From an uncultured Christensenella sp. (GTDB lineage Bacteria; Bacillota; Clostridia; Christensenellales; Borkfalkiaceae), in NCBI GenBank assembly GCA_910586065.1, contig CAJUGI010000003.1, forward strand, positions 133,832 to 197,831: a stretch of 64,000 nt of DNA, in the 5' to 3' direction. Below are positions 24,245 through 31,959 of the stretch, piece by piece. The first letter of the stretch is position 1, and every line of letters begins with the position of its first letter. The notes beneath the pieces are model-generated. The model did not search any database. It was given only the letters and a program-made list of their open reading frames with translations, and was not told the DNA's origin. Both the position numbers and the translations under genes were made by a program.

Positions 24245-25572
24245 ATCTCGACGCCGTCACGGATGTGGCGGATTTCCGCCTCGGGGCAAAGTTCACGGTA
24301 TCTGCGAACTATAACGTCGCAGTACTTCGGCTCAAGCTCGATTGCACAACACTTGCGGTTGAGCTGCTCTGATGCAATAAGCGTTGAACCGCTTCCGCCA
24401 AACGGTTCAAAGACCGTATCCCCTTCTCGGCTGCTGTTATAGATGAGCTTGGCGCATAACGTTATAGGTTTCATTGTAGGGTGGTCCGGGGATTTGCTCG
24501 GCTTGTTATCCTCGATTACCGTAGACGGTATATTGAGGATTTTTTCTATAAGCTCTACAAGTTCCGCCTTGTTCATCTTCCGCAGATTTTCCGTCAGCCC
24601 CTCTAAAGCCGTGGCTATGGTGCGGTCGTCTATGAAATAGTGTCCCGCACCTTCCTTCCATCCGTACAAAATCGGCTCGTGCTTCCATTGGTAGTCCTGA
24701 CGACCGAGCGTAAAATGGTTCTTCAGCCACACCAAAGTCTGCGAGTATTTAAACCCAGCGTCCGTCATCGCCTTCGTGAAGTTTACCGTTTCCTTCGTGC
24801 TGTGGAAGACATAAACGGGTGCGCCCTTTTTCAGTCCGCTTTCGGCTGCCTTATAGAATGCCAAGAGGAACTGATAAAACTCGTCGTCCGAGAGGTTGTC
24901 GTTTGCTATCGTGCTTTCCGTTCTCGTATTCGAGCGGTGTTTGCCTGCTATGCTTGCGCCGTAGTCCACATTATAGGGTGGATCGGTTACCATGATGTCC
25001 GCCGACTTGCCGTCCAGCACACGATTCACTTCGTCCTTTTGCGTGCTGTCGCCGCATAATAGTCGGTGCTGACCAAGTAACCACAAGTCGCCCATCTTGG
25101 TCTTAGGCTCAGTCGTTTCGTTAAGAGCGGACTCAGTATCAAAGTCGTCTTCGTGGACATTCTCCATGGAGCCGCTTCCGAACAGTTCCTGCGCCTCTGC
25201 TAAGTCAAAGCCCGTAAGAGTGATATCGTAGCCGCTTCCGTCTAAGTCTTTTAAAAGGCTTGTCAAAAGGTCGGTATCCCACTCGCCGCTGATTTTGTTC
25301 AGAGCGATGTTTAAGGCTTTCTCCTTGCTCTCGTCCAGGTCGACCACAACGCAGTCCACTTCGGTGAAACCAAGGTCTTTCATTACTTTTAGCCTTTGGT
25401 GTCCGCCGACAACCACGCCTGTGCGTTTGTTCCAGATTACTGGTTCTACATATCCGAATTCTTGAATACTGCGTTTGAGCTTTTCATATTCGGCATCGCC
25501 AGGTTTAAGGTCTTTCCTTGGATTGTAGGTGGCAGCTTTCAGTTCCGAAACATCTCTTTTTTCTATCTGCAT
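24235..25572 (-). CDS. ParB-domain DNA methyltransferase (N6-adenine / N4-cytosine type)
   Basis: 445 residues from the ATG at 25572 (GGAGG upstream). Residues 1-95 form a ParB/Srx-like domain (YNPRKDLKPGD, VVGGHQRLKVM). The methyltransferase follows, with the catalytic motif TDPPYNVDYG near 205, and the SAM-binding block FEPFGGSGSTLIASEQLNR near the C-terminus. This two-domain type is widespread in phages and protects phage DNA or marks it for packaging. It starts 19 bp behind a terminator, with no visible promoter. Confidence 0.92.
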   Translation of the reverse strand: MQIEKRDVSELKAATYNPRKDLKPGDAEYEKLKRSIQEFGYVEPVIWNKRTGVVVGGHQRLKVMKDLGFTEVDCVVVDLDESKEKALNIALNKISGEWDTDLLTSLLKDLDGSGYDITLTGFDLAEAQELFGSGSMENVHEDDFDTESALNETTEPKTKMGDLWLLGQHRLLCGDSTQKDEVNRVLDGKSADIMVTDPPYNVDYGASIAGKHRSNTRTESTIANDNLSDDEFYQFLLAFYKAAESGLKKGAPVYVFHSTKETVNFTKAMTDAGFKYSQTLVWLKNHFTLGRQDYQWKHEPILYGWKEGAGHYFIDDRTIATALEGLTENLRKMNKAELVELIEKILNIPSTVIEDNKPSKSPDHPTMKPITLCAKLIYNSSREGDTVFEPFGGSGSTLIASEQLNRKCCAIELEPKYCDVIVRRYRELCPEAEIRHIRDGVEIYD

Positions 25573-25590
25573 TAATTCCCTCCAAAATAA

Positions 25591-25610
25591 AAAGACCATC
25601 TCTGGTCTTT
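25591..25610. terminator. Bidirectional terminator directly before the ParB-methyltransferase gene
   Basis: Perfect eight-base arms AAAGACCA/TGGTCTTT around TCTC, with T-runs on both strands. Confidence 0.8.
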
Positions 25611-25638
25611 TTTGTTTTTTTATTTGTTTTTGTCAAAG

Positions 25639-25666
25639 AAAATCCGCACCCCTCGATGCGGATTTT
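25639..25666 (-). terminator. Terminator of the 25676-26158 gene
   Basis: Perfect ten-base arms (AAAATCCGCA and its complement) around CCCCTCGA. With the hairpin at 25591-25610 it makes two terminators in a row. Confidence 0.8.
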
Positions 25667-25675
25667 TCGGTTTAT

Positions 25676-26158
25676 TTAGTCTTCGTCTTCTTCGTCGCTA
25701 TCATCATAGTAGTCATAATCTTCATCATCGTAGTAGTCATCTTCTTCGTCTTCTTCATAGTCGTTGGTGCTTATATGATAGCTTTGCTGTGTATTCAACT
25801 TTATGTCGAACTCTCCGTCCTCGGCGGTGAATGTTGCGCTTGTCGCTCTTACGAATCGTCCGTATCTGTCGAGTTCGCTTATGTTCTTATCCTTACACAG
25901 TTCATACGGTAGGATGCCTATCGTTCCCGAGTCCACTCCGTAGCGATGTCCGTACTGGTCTTCGTATTCACCGTCACCGTATGCTGTTCCGCCGATTGCG
26001 AACTTATGTCCTCGCAGTTCGTGTTCGCCCTCGAAGTCTTCGAAGTTGTTGCTCCAGTCCGCATAGTAGTCTTCATCAGTCATTTCGTAGCACACGTCGC
26101 CGATATAAAACCCGATTTTGCTTGTTAATTTTGCCCTTACTGTTACTGTTGCTGCCAT
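25676..26158 (-). CDS. Cassette protein with a very acidic Asp/Glu/Tyr tail
   Basis: 160 residues from the ATG at 26158. The N-terminal 130 residues look like a compact beta domain (GFYIGDVCYEMTDEDYYADW, GTIGILPYELCKDK). The last 28 residues are nearly all Asp, Glu and Tyr. Such tails mimic DNA or RNA charge and occur in phage inhibitors of nucleases and polymerases, which is a suggestion only. Single-gene cassette under copy 6. Confidence 0.75.
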   Translation of the reverse strand: MAATVTVRAKLTSKIGFYIGDVCYEMTDEDYYADWSNNFEDFEGEHELRGHKFAIGGTAYGDGEYEDQYGHRYGVDSGTIGILPYELCKDKNISELDRYGRFVRATSATFTAEDGEFDIKLNTQQSYHISTNDYEEDEEDDYYDDEDYDYYDDSDEEDED

Positions 26159-26208
26159 TTTGTTACTCCTTTTGGGGTGCTGCCCCTTTCCTTTTTTGTA
26201 ACACAACA

Positions 26209-26240
26209 ATACCGTAAACAACTGAAAGAGCCCAGCGAAA
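26209..26240 (-). repeat. Dispersed bipartite element, copy 6
   Basis: Boxes at 26228-26240 and 26209-26216. Leader hairpin GGGG-CAGCA-CCCC with the outer pair TGTTAC/GTAACA, almost identical to that of copy 3. Confidence 0.88.
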
Positions 26241-26284
26241 CACCGCCCAAACCCGAAACTTTTTCAAAGAATTTTTGCAACAAA

Positions 26285-26311
26285 AAAACCGCACTCTTCA
26301 AGTACGGTTTT
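26285..26311 (-). terminator. Terminator of the toxin-antitoxin operon
   Basis: Arms AAAACCG/CGGTTTT with an AT-containing centre; TTTTTTTG follows on the minus strand. Confidence 0.75.
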
Positions 26312-26341
26312 TAATGTTTAAATAAATTTTATCCTTGTTAT

Positions 26342-26503
26342 TTATAGTCCAAGTTTCTGTTTTAATTCCAACATTTCCATATACGATTCACCATTTGTTA
26401 TTCTCTGTTCAGCTTGAACAATTGCACTTTTAAGGCGAATCTCTGCATCGGTTTCATCTAATTCATTTTGTAGGATTACCAAGTTTTTTTCGCTCTTATT
26501 CAT
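26342..26503 (-). CDS. Small coiled-coil protein at the end of the toxin-antitoxin operon (53 aa)
   Basis: Starts at the ATG at 26503 (MNKSEKNLVILQNELDETDA), overlapping the HTH gene by 8 bp. The product is one long amphipathic helix. It may stabilise the toxin-antitoxin complex. Confidence 0.55.
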   Translation of the reverse strand: MNKSEKNLVILQNELDETDAEIRLKSAIVQAEQRITNGESYMEMLELKQKLGL

Positions 26504-27152
26504 CGTCCACCACCTTGTATTCCAACAAATCCTCAATTCTGCACCCTAACACAGTTGAGAGCGCCAAAACCGTCGACACAGCAGCTTTATTAATGTCTTT
26601 GGCTTTCATCTCGTATTGCTGAACTGTTCGAAGTTTTACGCCTGATTTTTCTGACAACTCTTTCTGCGTCAATCCGCATTGTTTCCTTTGACGTTGTAAT
26701 CTTGTCGTATTATTTCTTCGTAATATGATAGCATTGGCTGTATCTACGAACTTATCTTCCGATGCTTCGTGCAAGGTCGGATACATTTTTAAGATTTCCG
26801 TAACAGACAGATTAACTTCTATATCCTTAAATGTCCTTCCTGTTTTCCATTGATAATATGCAAGTATCCAGCCACACCAATACTCTGGCGAATAATCGTA
26901 TTCAACTTGCGGTTTGGGGAACGAATAGAATGTGCCAGCCTTATTCACTACTTCCATAACCAATTCTGTTCCAGATAAACCTGAAACTACTTTAGGAACA
27001 CCCTTGCCGAATAGGTTAGCATATCCGCTTGAGATGAAGAGCCCCATAAATGTTTCAATATCTATCATGCAAGCATTAACCGCATAGTCAAAGGCTTCAC
27101 CCAAGTTTTCCATCGCATCGTTTAAATAGCTTTCAGCGTAAGCGTAGGTCAT
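26496..27152 (-). CDS. HTH protein, probable antitoxin of the DUF3990 module
   Basis: 218 residues. Residues about 1-145 are a helical domain of unknown type. A Cro/C1-type helix-turn-helix follows at about 150-205 (QRKQCGLTQKELSEKSGVKL). It overlaps the toxin gene by 20 bp, so they are translated together. Proteins of this layout accompany DUF3990 toxins in Firmicutes. The N-terminal part probably neutralises the toxin and the HTH represses the promoter at 27851-27879. Confidence 0.75.
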   Translation of the reverse strand: MTYAYAESYLNDAMENLGEAFDYAVNACMIDIETFMGLFISSGYANLFGKGVPKVVSGLSGTELVMEVVNKAGTFYSFPKPQVEYDYSPEYWCGWILAYYQWKTGRTFKDIEVNLSVTEILKMYPTLHEASEDKFVDTANAIILRRNNTTRLQRQRKQCGLTQKELSEKSGVKLRTVQQYEMKAKDINKAAVSTVLALSTVLGCRIEDLLEYKVVDDE

Positions 27153-27810
27153 CTGCTTTCATTGCCTCTCTGATTATATCTCTCATGAAGATTCCATCTA
27201 AATCCTCATTCTCAACTTCCTTACGATAAGCCGCACGTGCCTCGTCATCACGCGCCTTTCTTTTAAAATAATACACAGCATTGTCCGCTACGGTGTAATC
27301 AAGGAACTTGATTATATCAAACGCCTTCTTGGATTTTAACACAAATTGTTCTCCGAGTTTGCCAAGTCGCATTGCATATCCAAGCTGTCTTAGAGAAATC
27401 TCATTCTGAATAAATGACCTTGCAAATGAGAAGTATGAGTCGTCTGCTCGATACCCCACTATTGCATCGTAGTTTTCATAATCGGGAAGAAAGTTTTGGA
27501 TAAGATAATCCCGACCTCTAAGTGCAATCGGCGTGGACAGCCTTGCATTTCTGTGTTTTAATAGAATTGCCAACCAGCTTAATATCGTATATTCAGGTGA
27601 AGATAAATTCAAAATGTTTAGCTCATCTGTTTCGATTTCATATCTGTTAGCATATCCATCGACACCTTCTGAACACGCCCACTCTTTGGCAAGCTCAATA
27701 TGCTCTGTACAATAAAACCCTAGACCGTAATCATTGTATGGTTTCCCACCGCCGAATTCAGGATGTTCTCTAATTTCAGGTGAACCATGATATATAATAA
27801 GTTTGCTCAT
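27133..27810 (-). CDS. DUF3990-type (ADP-ribosyltransferase-fold) toxin
   Basis: 225 residues. IIYHGSPEIREHPEFGGGKP followed by YNDYGLGFYCTEHIELAKEW is the DUF3990 signature, a fold related to ADP-ribosyltransferases. The Tyr-His near the start and the Gly-Phe-Tyr block would form the NAD pocket. It is followed by an HTH partner, giving a toxin-antitoxin or abortive-infection module with its own strong promoter, placed between phage structural genes. The target of the toxin is not known. Confidence 0.78.
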   Translation of the reverse strand: MSKLIIYHGSPEIREHPEFGGGKPYNDYGLGFYCTEHIELAKEWACSEGVDGYANRYEIETDELNILNLSSPEYTILSWLAILLKHRNARLSTPIALRGRDYLIQNFLPDYENYDAIVGYRADDSYFSFARSFIQNEISLRQLGYAMRLGKLGEQFVLKSKKAFDIIKFLDYTVADNAVYYFKRKARDDEARAAYRKEVENEDLDGIFMRDIIREAMKADDLRLR

Positions 27811-27850
27811 TGTTTTATCCTTATATACTCCCCAAGAGTTACTTTTCTAT

Positions 27851-27879
27851 ATTATACTCCTACGGGCGTATAAAGTCAA
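27851..27879 (-). promoter_or_regulatory. Consensus-like promoter of the toxin-antitoxin operon
   Basis: TTGACT (27874-27879) and TATAAT (27851-27856) with 17 bp between, 40 bp before the toxin start. Confidence 0.85.
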
Positions 27880-27900
27880 CAGGTTTACGCAATTTTTTTG

Positions 27901-29451
27901 CTAAATAATAATTATTCCTCGGTCGTTATACACACTGTCCGATGTACCTTTATTGCGGATTGCACGGTCTAACGCCATAACGAGTGCCACCGCACCGTCT
28001 ATTCGCTCGGTGGACTTTTCTTTGTCCATCTTTACGTTTCCAGCAGGGTCAGTTCTAACGAAAACGTTATCCAGCATCCACCGCAGAGGAACATTACCGC
28101 CGTGTGCTATCTTTTGTTCAAGCACAAGTTTCATTAACTCTTTTGTCGGCGGACTCATATCTTTGAAACCTTGACCAAACGGCACAACGGTGAACCCCAT
28201 TCCTTCAAGATTCTGCGTCATTTGCACAGCACCCCACCTATCGAATGCTATTTCCTTTATGTTGTACTTTGTACCAAGGTCTTCAATAAAGTTCTCGATG
28301 TATCCATAGTGGATTACGTTGCCCTCAGTGGTTATTACTTGCCCTCTCGCTTGCCATACATCATAGGGAACGTGGTCGCGTCTTACTCGCAACTCAATCG
28401 TGTCTTCGGGTATCCAAAAGAATGGCAGAACGATGTATTTGTCCTCGTCGTTTATGGGCGGAAATACAAGCACAAATGCTGTCACGTCCGTGCTGCTGGA
28501 GAGGTCAAGTCCGCCGTAGCATTCACGCCCTCTGAGCTTTTCCGCGTCCACCTCAAAATCGCATTTATCCCAAGCATCCATTGGCATCCAGCGAACGCTC
28601 TGCTTTACCCATTGATTTAGTCGGAGTTGTCGGAACAAGTTTTCTTCCGCCGGGTTGTCTTTCGCTGACTCGTAGGCGGTTTTCAGCTTATCAATATCGA
28701 CTGTAATGCCGAGCGAGGGATTGGCTTTGTGCCATACCTTTTCATCGCCCCAATCATCATCGTCGTCTGCTCCGTATATTACAGGGTAGAACGAGCGGTC
28801 ATGCTTGCGCCCTTCAAGTATGTCCTTTGCCTTCTGATGCACTTCCCAGCAGATTGAATTTCGATCAGTTCCTGCCGTAGTTATGAGGAAGAACAGCGGT
28901 TGCTTTCGAGCATCGCCTGAGCCGTGAGTCATAACATCGTACAAGGCTCGGTTCGGTTGCGCATGCAACTCATCAAACACAACCCCGTGTACATTTAGTC
29001 CGTGCTTGGTGTACGACTCGGCTGACAACACCTGATAGAACGAATTTAGTGGAAGATATACGAGTCGTTTCTGGCTCATTATCGGCTTGATTCTCTTTTT
29101 AAGTGCTGGGCATTGCTCGACCATATTGCAAGCCACATCGAATACAATGCTTGCCTGCTGTCGGTCAGCGGCGCAACCATATACCTCTGCACCCCACTCG
29201 CCGTCGCCAGCTAATAAGTAGAGGGCAACGGCGGCGGCTATCTCCGACTTGCCCTGCTTTTTAGGTATCTCTACATAGGCAGTATTGTATTGCCTATATC
29301 CGTTGTCTTTTACTGTACCGAACACATCTCGGATGATTCTATCTTGCCACGGCAAGAGTTCAAAAGGAACACCGTGCCAAGTGCCTTTAGTATGTTTCAG
29401 TGAATTAATAAAGGCAACGGCACGGTCTGCAAGCTGTTTGTTATATGCCAT
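27901..29451 (-). CDS. terL: Terminase large subunit
   Basis: 516 residues, full length. Walker A IPKKQGKSE (near 62), Walker B VVFDELHA (near 147), the coupling motif FFLITTAGT, and a nuclease domain with GLDLSSSTD (near 312) and a late acidic cluster (RIDGAVALVMA). It drives DNA into the head and cuts the concatemer. It starts 22 bp behind a terminator without a visible promoter, 8.7 kb downstream of the small subunit and 7.9 kb upstream of the portal, so the usual packaging gene block is split. Confidence 0.95.
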   Translation of the reverse strand: MAYNKQLADRAVAFINSLKHTKGTWHGVPFELLPWQDRIIRDVFGTVKDNGYRQYNTAYVEIPKKQGKSEIAAAVALYLLAGDGEWGAEVYGCAADRQQASIVFDVACNMVEQCPALKKRIKPIMSQKRLVYLPLNSFYQVLSAESYTKHGLNVHGVVFDELHAQPNRALYDVMTHGSGDARKQPLFFLITTAGTDRNSICWEVHQKAKDILEGRKHDRSFYPVIYGADDDDDWGDEKVWHKANPSLGITVDIDKLKTAYESAKDNPAEENLFRQLRLNQWVKQSVRWMPMDAWDKCDFEVDAEKLRGRECYGGLDLSSSTDVTAFVLVFPPINDEDKYIVLPFFWIPEDTIELRVRRDHVPYDVWQARGQVITTEGNVIHYGYIENFIEDLGTKYNIKEIAFDRWGAVQMTQNLEGMGFTVVPFGQGFKDMSPPTKELMKLVLEQKIAHGGNVPLRWMLDNVFVRTDPAGNVKMDKEKSTERIDGAVALVMALDRAIRNKGTSDSVYNDRGIIII

Positions 29452-29472
29452 TGCCCCTCCGTTATGAAAGAA

Positions 29473-29492
29473 AAAACGGCTTGCGCCGTTTT
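29473..29492 (-). terminator. Terminator between a cassette and terL
   Basis: Eight-base perfect arms (AAAACGGC/GCCGTTTT) around GCAA with TTTTTTC after them on the minus strand. Confidence 0.8.
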
Positions 29493-29501
29493 CTTTGTTT
29501 G

Positions 29502-29696
29502 TTAATTTATGATTCCGTATATATCGTCTACATAATAGCTACCAGTGAAGCAGTTAAATATTGCTGTGCATTTTGTTCCTTTGTAGTCCACTATATAGGT
29601 GGTCTGCGGTTTGCTTTCGTCTTTGCTGAGGACGGTTACTTCGTCCATCCCTCCTTCTAAGCTGTGGATGTGTGCCTGTGTTTTGAATGGTTGCAT
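29502..29696 (-). CDS. Unknown cassette protein (64 aa)
   Basis: Starts at the ATG at 29696, GAAGGAG upstream. Short beta-rich protein (TYIVDYKGTKCTAIFNCFTG). Single-gene cassette under copy 7, ending at the terminator before terL. No family recognised. Confidence 0.7.
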   Translation of the reverse strand: MQPFKTQAHIHSLEGGMDEVTVLSKDESKPQTTYIVDYKGTKCTAIFNCFTGSYYVDDIYGIIN

Positions 29697-29745
29697 ATTA
29701 TTCTCCTTCGGGCTTGCTGCCCTCTTTTAATTTTGTAACCAAACA

Positions 29746-29777
29746 ATACCGTAAACGTCCGAAAGAGCCCAGCGAAA
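29746..29777 (-). repeat. Dispersed bipartite element, copy 7
   Basis: Boxes at 29765-29777 and 29746-29753. Leader hairpin GGGC-AGCAA-GCCC then GAAGGAG. Confidence 0.88.
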
Positions 29778-29811
29778 CAGGCTCAAATCCGCAAACTTTT
29801 TTAATATATTT

Positions 29812-30030
29812 TTATTGTTTTTTCGGGTATCCTACCCCTTTGAAATTTCCATCCCCAGCGATGACGGCTTGCCTTTCCGCGTCCGTCGCCGCCTTATATT
29901 CGGGTAGCTTTTGCTCTTTTGCTTTGCATTCCATACAGATGCAGTCCGTATTAAACATGGACATTGTGCGTCCGCTTGATAGGTCACCGCCGCAGCGGTC
30001 GCAATACTTTTGACTGAAAAACTTATCCAT
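29812..30030 (-). CDS. Small zinc-ribbon protein (72 aa)
   Basis: CDRCGG near residue 10 and CICMEC near 32 form a zinc ribbon. The start overlaps the previous stop (TAATG). The C-terminus ends in GVGYPKK. Proteins of this type are frequent in Firmicutes phages without an assigned role. Last gene of the copy-8 cassette. Confidence 0.7.
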   Translation of the reverse strand: MDKFFSQKYCDRCGGDLSSGRTMSMFNTDCICMECKAKEQKLPEYKAATDAERQAVIAGDGNFKGVGYPKKQ

Positions 30031-30230
30031 TAATACACCCCGTCGTCATCTATGAGATTGACCTTTTTTCTGATTGCTACAAGGGCGTCGGTATAAGTTC
30101 CTTCCTTTACCTTTGCCCATAGCTCTTTGAAATCTATTGGATCAGTTATTACCTCACTAACCCTTGCCATTATGTAAAAGATGTTTCCACTTTCACCATT
30201 ACCGTTAAAATGCACCGTAGGTTTCTTCAT
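30030..30230 (-). CDS. Unknown cassette protein (66 aa)
   Basis: Middle gene of the copy-8 cassette, with GGAG before the ATG. A short alpha/beta protein (ESGNIFYIMARVSEVITDPI). No family recognised. Confidence 0.65.
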   Translation of the reverse strand: MKKPTVHFNGNGESGNIFYIMARVSEVITDPIDFKELWAKVKEGTYTDALVAIRKKVNLIDDDGVY

Positions 30231-30232
30231 AG

Positions 30233-30568
30233 TTATTGCTCCTTGATTGTGGTATACAATTCTTTAATTGCCTGACGGACATTTTCTGCTGGCAGTTCGT
30301 TTAGCTGACTGAGGTATTTGACGATACCCTCACATTCTTTCTTCAGTTCATATTTCTGCAACTGTGCCACATACTGTTCGTCGCTTATCAGGCGTAGATA
30401 GGTTACCGACCATTCGCTCGCACCTCTTAAGAACCCGTTAGGATTAAACAGCCCTTTTTCGCCTTCTACTCTTACGTTCCCAGCTTTTGTGATTTCAATC
30501 ACCGTTCTTGGTCTTGCAGTGCCTCGCCCCTCAACCAAAACTTTGTCGCCCACTTTGTACCTTTCCAT
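30233..30568 (-). CDS. Unknown cassette protein with an N-terminal beta barrel (111 aa)
   Basis: Starts at the ATG at 30568 (MERYKVGDKVLVEGRGTARP), where CAAGGAGG lies seven bases upstream; the longer frame runs through the promoter-like element and is not coding. The first 60 residues look like an SH3/KOW-type barrel, the rest is helical. First gene of the copy-8 cassette. Confidence 0.7.
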   Translation of the reverse strand: MERYKVGDKVLVEGRGTARPRTVIEITKAGNVRVEGEKGLFNPNGFLRGASEWSVTYLRLISDEQYVAQLQKYELKKECEGIVKYLSQLNELPAENVRQAIKELYTTIKEQ

Positions 30569-30601
30569 ATGTTTACCTCCTTGGTTTTTTGTAAACACAT
30601 C

Positions 30602-30633
30602 ATACCGTAACAATTCCAAAGAGCCCAGCGAAA
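30602..30633 (-). repeat. Dispersed bipartite element, copy 8
   Basis: Boxes at 30621-30633 and 30602-30609. The leader lacks the inner hairpin but keeps the outer pair GTTTAC/GTAAAC around the GGAGG. Confidence 0.85.
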
Positions 30634-30651
30634 CGCGCCCAAAAGTCAAAA

Positions 30652-30675
30652 GAACTGACAACAATTTGTCAGTTC
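30652..30675 (-). terminator. Terminator of the 31464-30708 genes
   Basis: Perfect ten-base arms GAACTGACAA/TTGTCAGTTC with TTTTGACTTTT on the minus strand. Confidence 0.82.
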
Positions 30676-30707
30676 TTTCTTCATCCTTAGCGTTGCATTT
30701 CGTCGGT

Positions 30708-30968
30708 CTATTTCTTACCGATTATGCGTTCTCTGTAAGTCTGGATATCTTTGACCAGTTTCTTGTCCGCCTGCTCACAGAACTTGCGGTTTTCAATAGG
30801 TACGGGTTCGGCAGTGCCGTTTGCGATAGCAATTATTTTTGCACGTACTTCGGACTTTTTACCATCCGCCGCACGTTCAACACCAACCGCCCTTGCCGTC
30901 TGCCTTAACTCGAAAATGTTTAATTCTTCAAGTCGGGCCTCGATATTCTCTATGGTAATTTTTTGCAT
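30708..30968 (-). CDS. SAP / Rho-N-like small protein (86 aa)
   Basis: Starts at the ATG at 30968 (GGAG upstream). IEARLEELNIFELRQTARAV followed by KKSEVRAKIIAI is the two-helix pattern of SAP and Rho N-terminal domains, which bind nucleic acid. Phage proteins with this domain are common in Clostridia. It lies in the operon that starts at the lysogeny switch. Confidence 0.65.
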   Translation of the reverse strand: MQKITIENIEARLEELNIFELRQTARAVGVERAADGKKSEVRAKIIAIANGTAEPVPIENRKFCEQADKKLVKDIQTYRERIIGKK

Positions 30969-30984
30969 AGCTTTCTCCTTCATT

Positions 30985-31464
30985 TTAAAAGTATTCCACG
31001 CTGTCCAAGAATGCCTTTACGGTAGGCAGTTTTACGACATCGTAAATTGTTTGCCCAAGTTTCTTCCCTTTGAGCTTTGTCAGCTGAATTGTTACTGATA
31101 CTTGGTTTTGGTTGAGACTGTTAGGGGGGAAGTCATACCGTTCATCGTATATAAAAGTTATCCTTCCTCCCGTGTAGAATGCGCCGAGTGCTTTGCCTTT
31201 TCCTCTCGTAACAGGGAGGAACTCGCCTTTCACTTTCAGTTCGTTGTTTTCCATGAATTCTTCCATTCTTTCCTTAGCTGTCAATTCTTCATTGTCGAAC
31301 TGAATATTGATGTAGACGATTCCGCCTTTTACCACTTCGTTTTCTGAGACAAACTCAAGTACGTGATATCCACCGCCTGGCATTCGTAAATCGAGTGTAA
31401 AGTCTTCGGGCAGGGCAAACGACATGTTTGATGCTATTAGTTTACCATTTTTGATTTTAAGCAT
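30985..31464 (-). CDS. Unknown protein (159 aa) in the early lytic operon
   Basis: GGAG nine bases before the ATG. Mostly beta-strand patterns (SFALPEDFTLDLRMPGGGYH, GGRITFIYDERYDFPP). No family recognised. It follows the 31610 gene after a 145-bp gap that contains a perfect inverted repeat and may be separately controlled. Confidence 0.65.
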   Translation of the reverse strand: MLKIKNGKLIASNMSFALPEDFTLDLRMPGGGYHVLEFVSENEVVKGGIVYINIQFDNEELTAKERMEEFMENNELKVKGEFLPVTRGKGKALGAFYTGGRITFIYDERYDFPPNSLNQNQVSVTIQLTKLKGKKLGQTIYDVVKLPTVKAFLDSVEYF

Positions 31465-31483
31465 TGGTTATTCTCCGTTTTCG

Positions 31484-31530
31484 ATAAAATCACCCATTTT
31501 TCGATATTCTTTCCCTTTATGTGATTTTAT
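31484..31530. promoter_or_regulatory. Inverted repeat in the leader of the 31464 gene
   Basis: ATAAAATCAC (31484-31493) and GTGATTTTAT (31521-31530) are perfect complements 27 bp apart, just upstream of the ATG at 31464. The gap to the next gene also holds a CTCCGCCG/CGGCGGAG stem (31561-31584 region). Likely an operator or an RNA structure. Confidence 0.5.
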
Positions 31531-31609
31531 CATTTTGATATAATTAATATAATCATTTCTCTCCGCCGACAAGCCTATTTGCGGCGGAGTTTTCTATTGC
31601 GCCTTTACC

Positions 31610-31825
31610 TTAAACAACCTCCTCGACTTTAAGCTGGAATATCTGACCGTTTTCCATCTTCATCAGTACTCCTTTAGAGTTCTTTGCAAAGGTGCCGCAG
31701 AAATAATCATCTAATAACGGGAATATCTGCATTGCCAAGTCCAGTGGAAGGATTTTTTTCTCCTTTACCGCATCGTTCATTTCTTCGGTTTCTTCTTCGG
31801 TGGGTTTGTTAGGGTTCATATCCAT
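31610..31825 (-). CDS. First gene of the lytic operon, small acidic protein (71 aa)
   Basis: The ATG at 31825 (MDMNPNKPTEEETEEMNDAV) is preferred because GGAG lies nine bases before it; the ATG five codons upstream has none. It is the first gene leftward from the lysogeny switch, the place of Cro, but has no HTH. Function unknown. Confidence 0.6.
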   Translation of the reverse strand: MDMNPNKPTEEETEEMNDAVKEKKILPLDLAMQIFPLLDDYFCGTFAKNSKGVLMKMENGQIFQLKVEEVV

Positions 31826-31878
31826 AACTTTCAACTCCATTTAGTTTTTCACTTTTGCGCGCTTTTTAGTGTACCTCT

Positions 31879-31932
31879 ATTATACTCTCCCGTTGGGGCT
31901 GGTCGCAACAAAAAACTGCCGTAATGGGAGAG
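31879..31932. promoter_or_regulatory. Lysogeny switch: divergent promoters with paired operator arms
   Basis: On the minus strand TATAAT (31879-31884) lies 18 bp from TTGCGA (31903-31908). The repeat CTCTCCCGTT (31885-31894) and its near complement AATGGGAGAG (31923-31932) flank the region; one arm touches the leftward -10. The repressor gene starts at 31960 on the other side. This is the layout of a repressor-controlled bistable switch. Confidence 0.65.
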
Positions 31933-31959
31933 AATAAATTGTAGGAAAAGGTCTATTTT

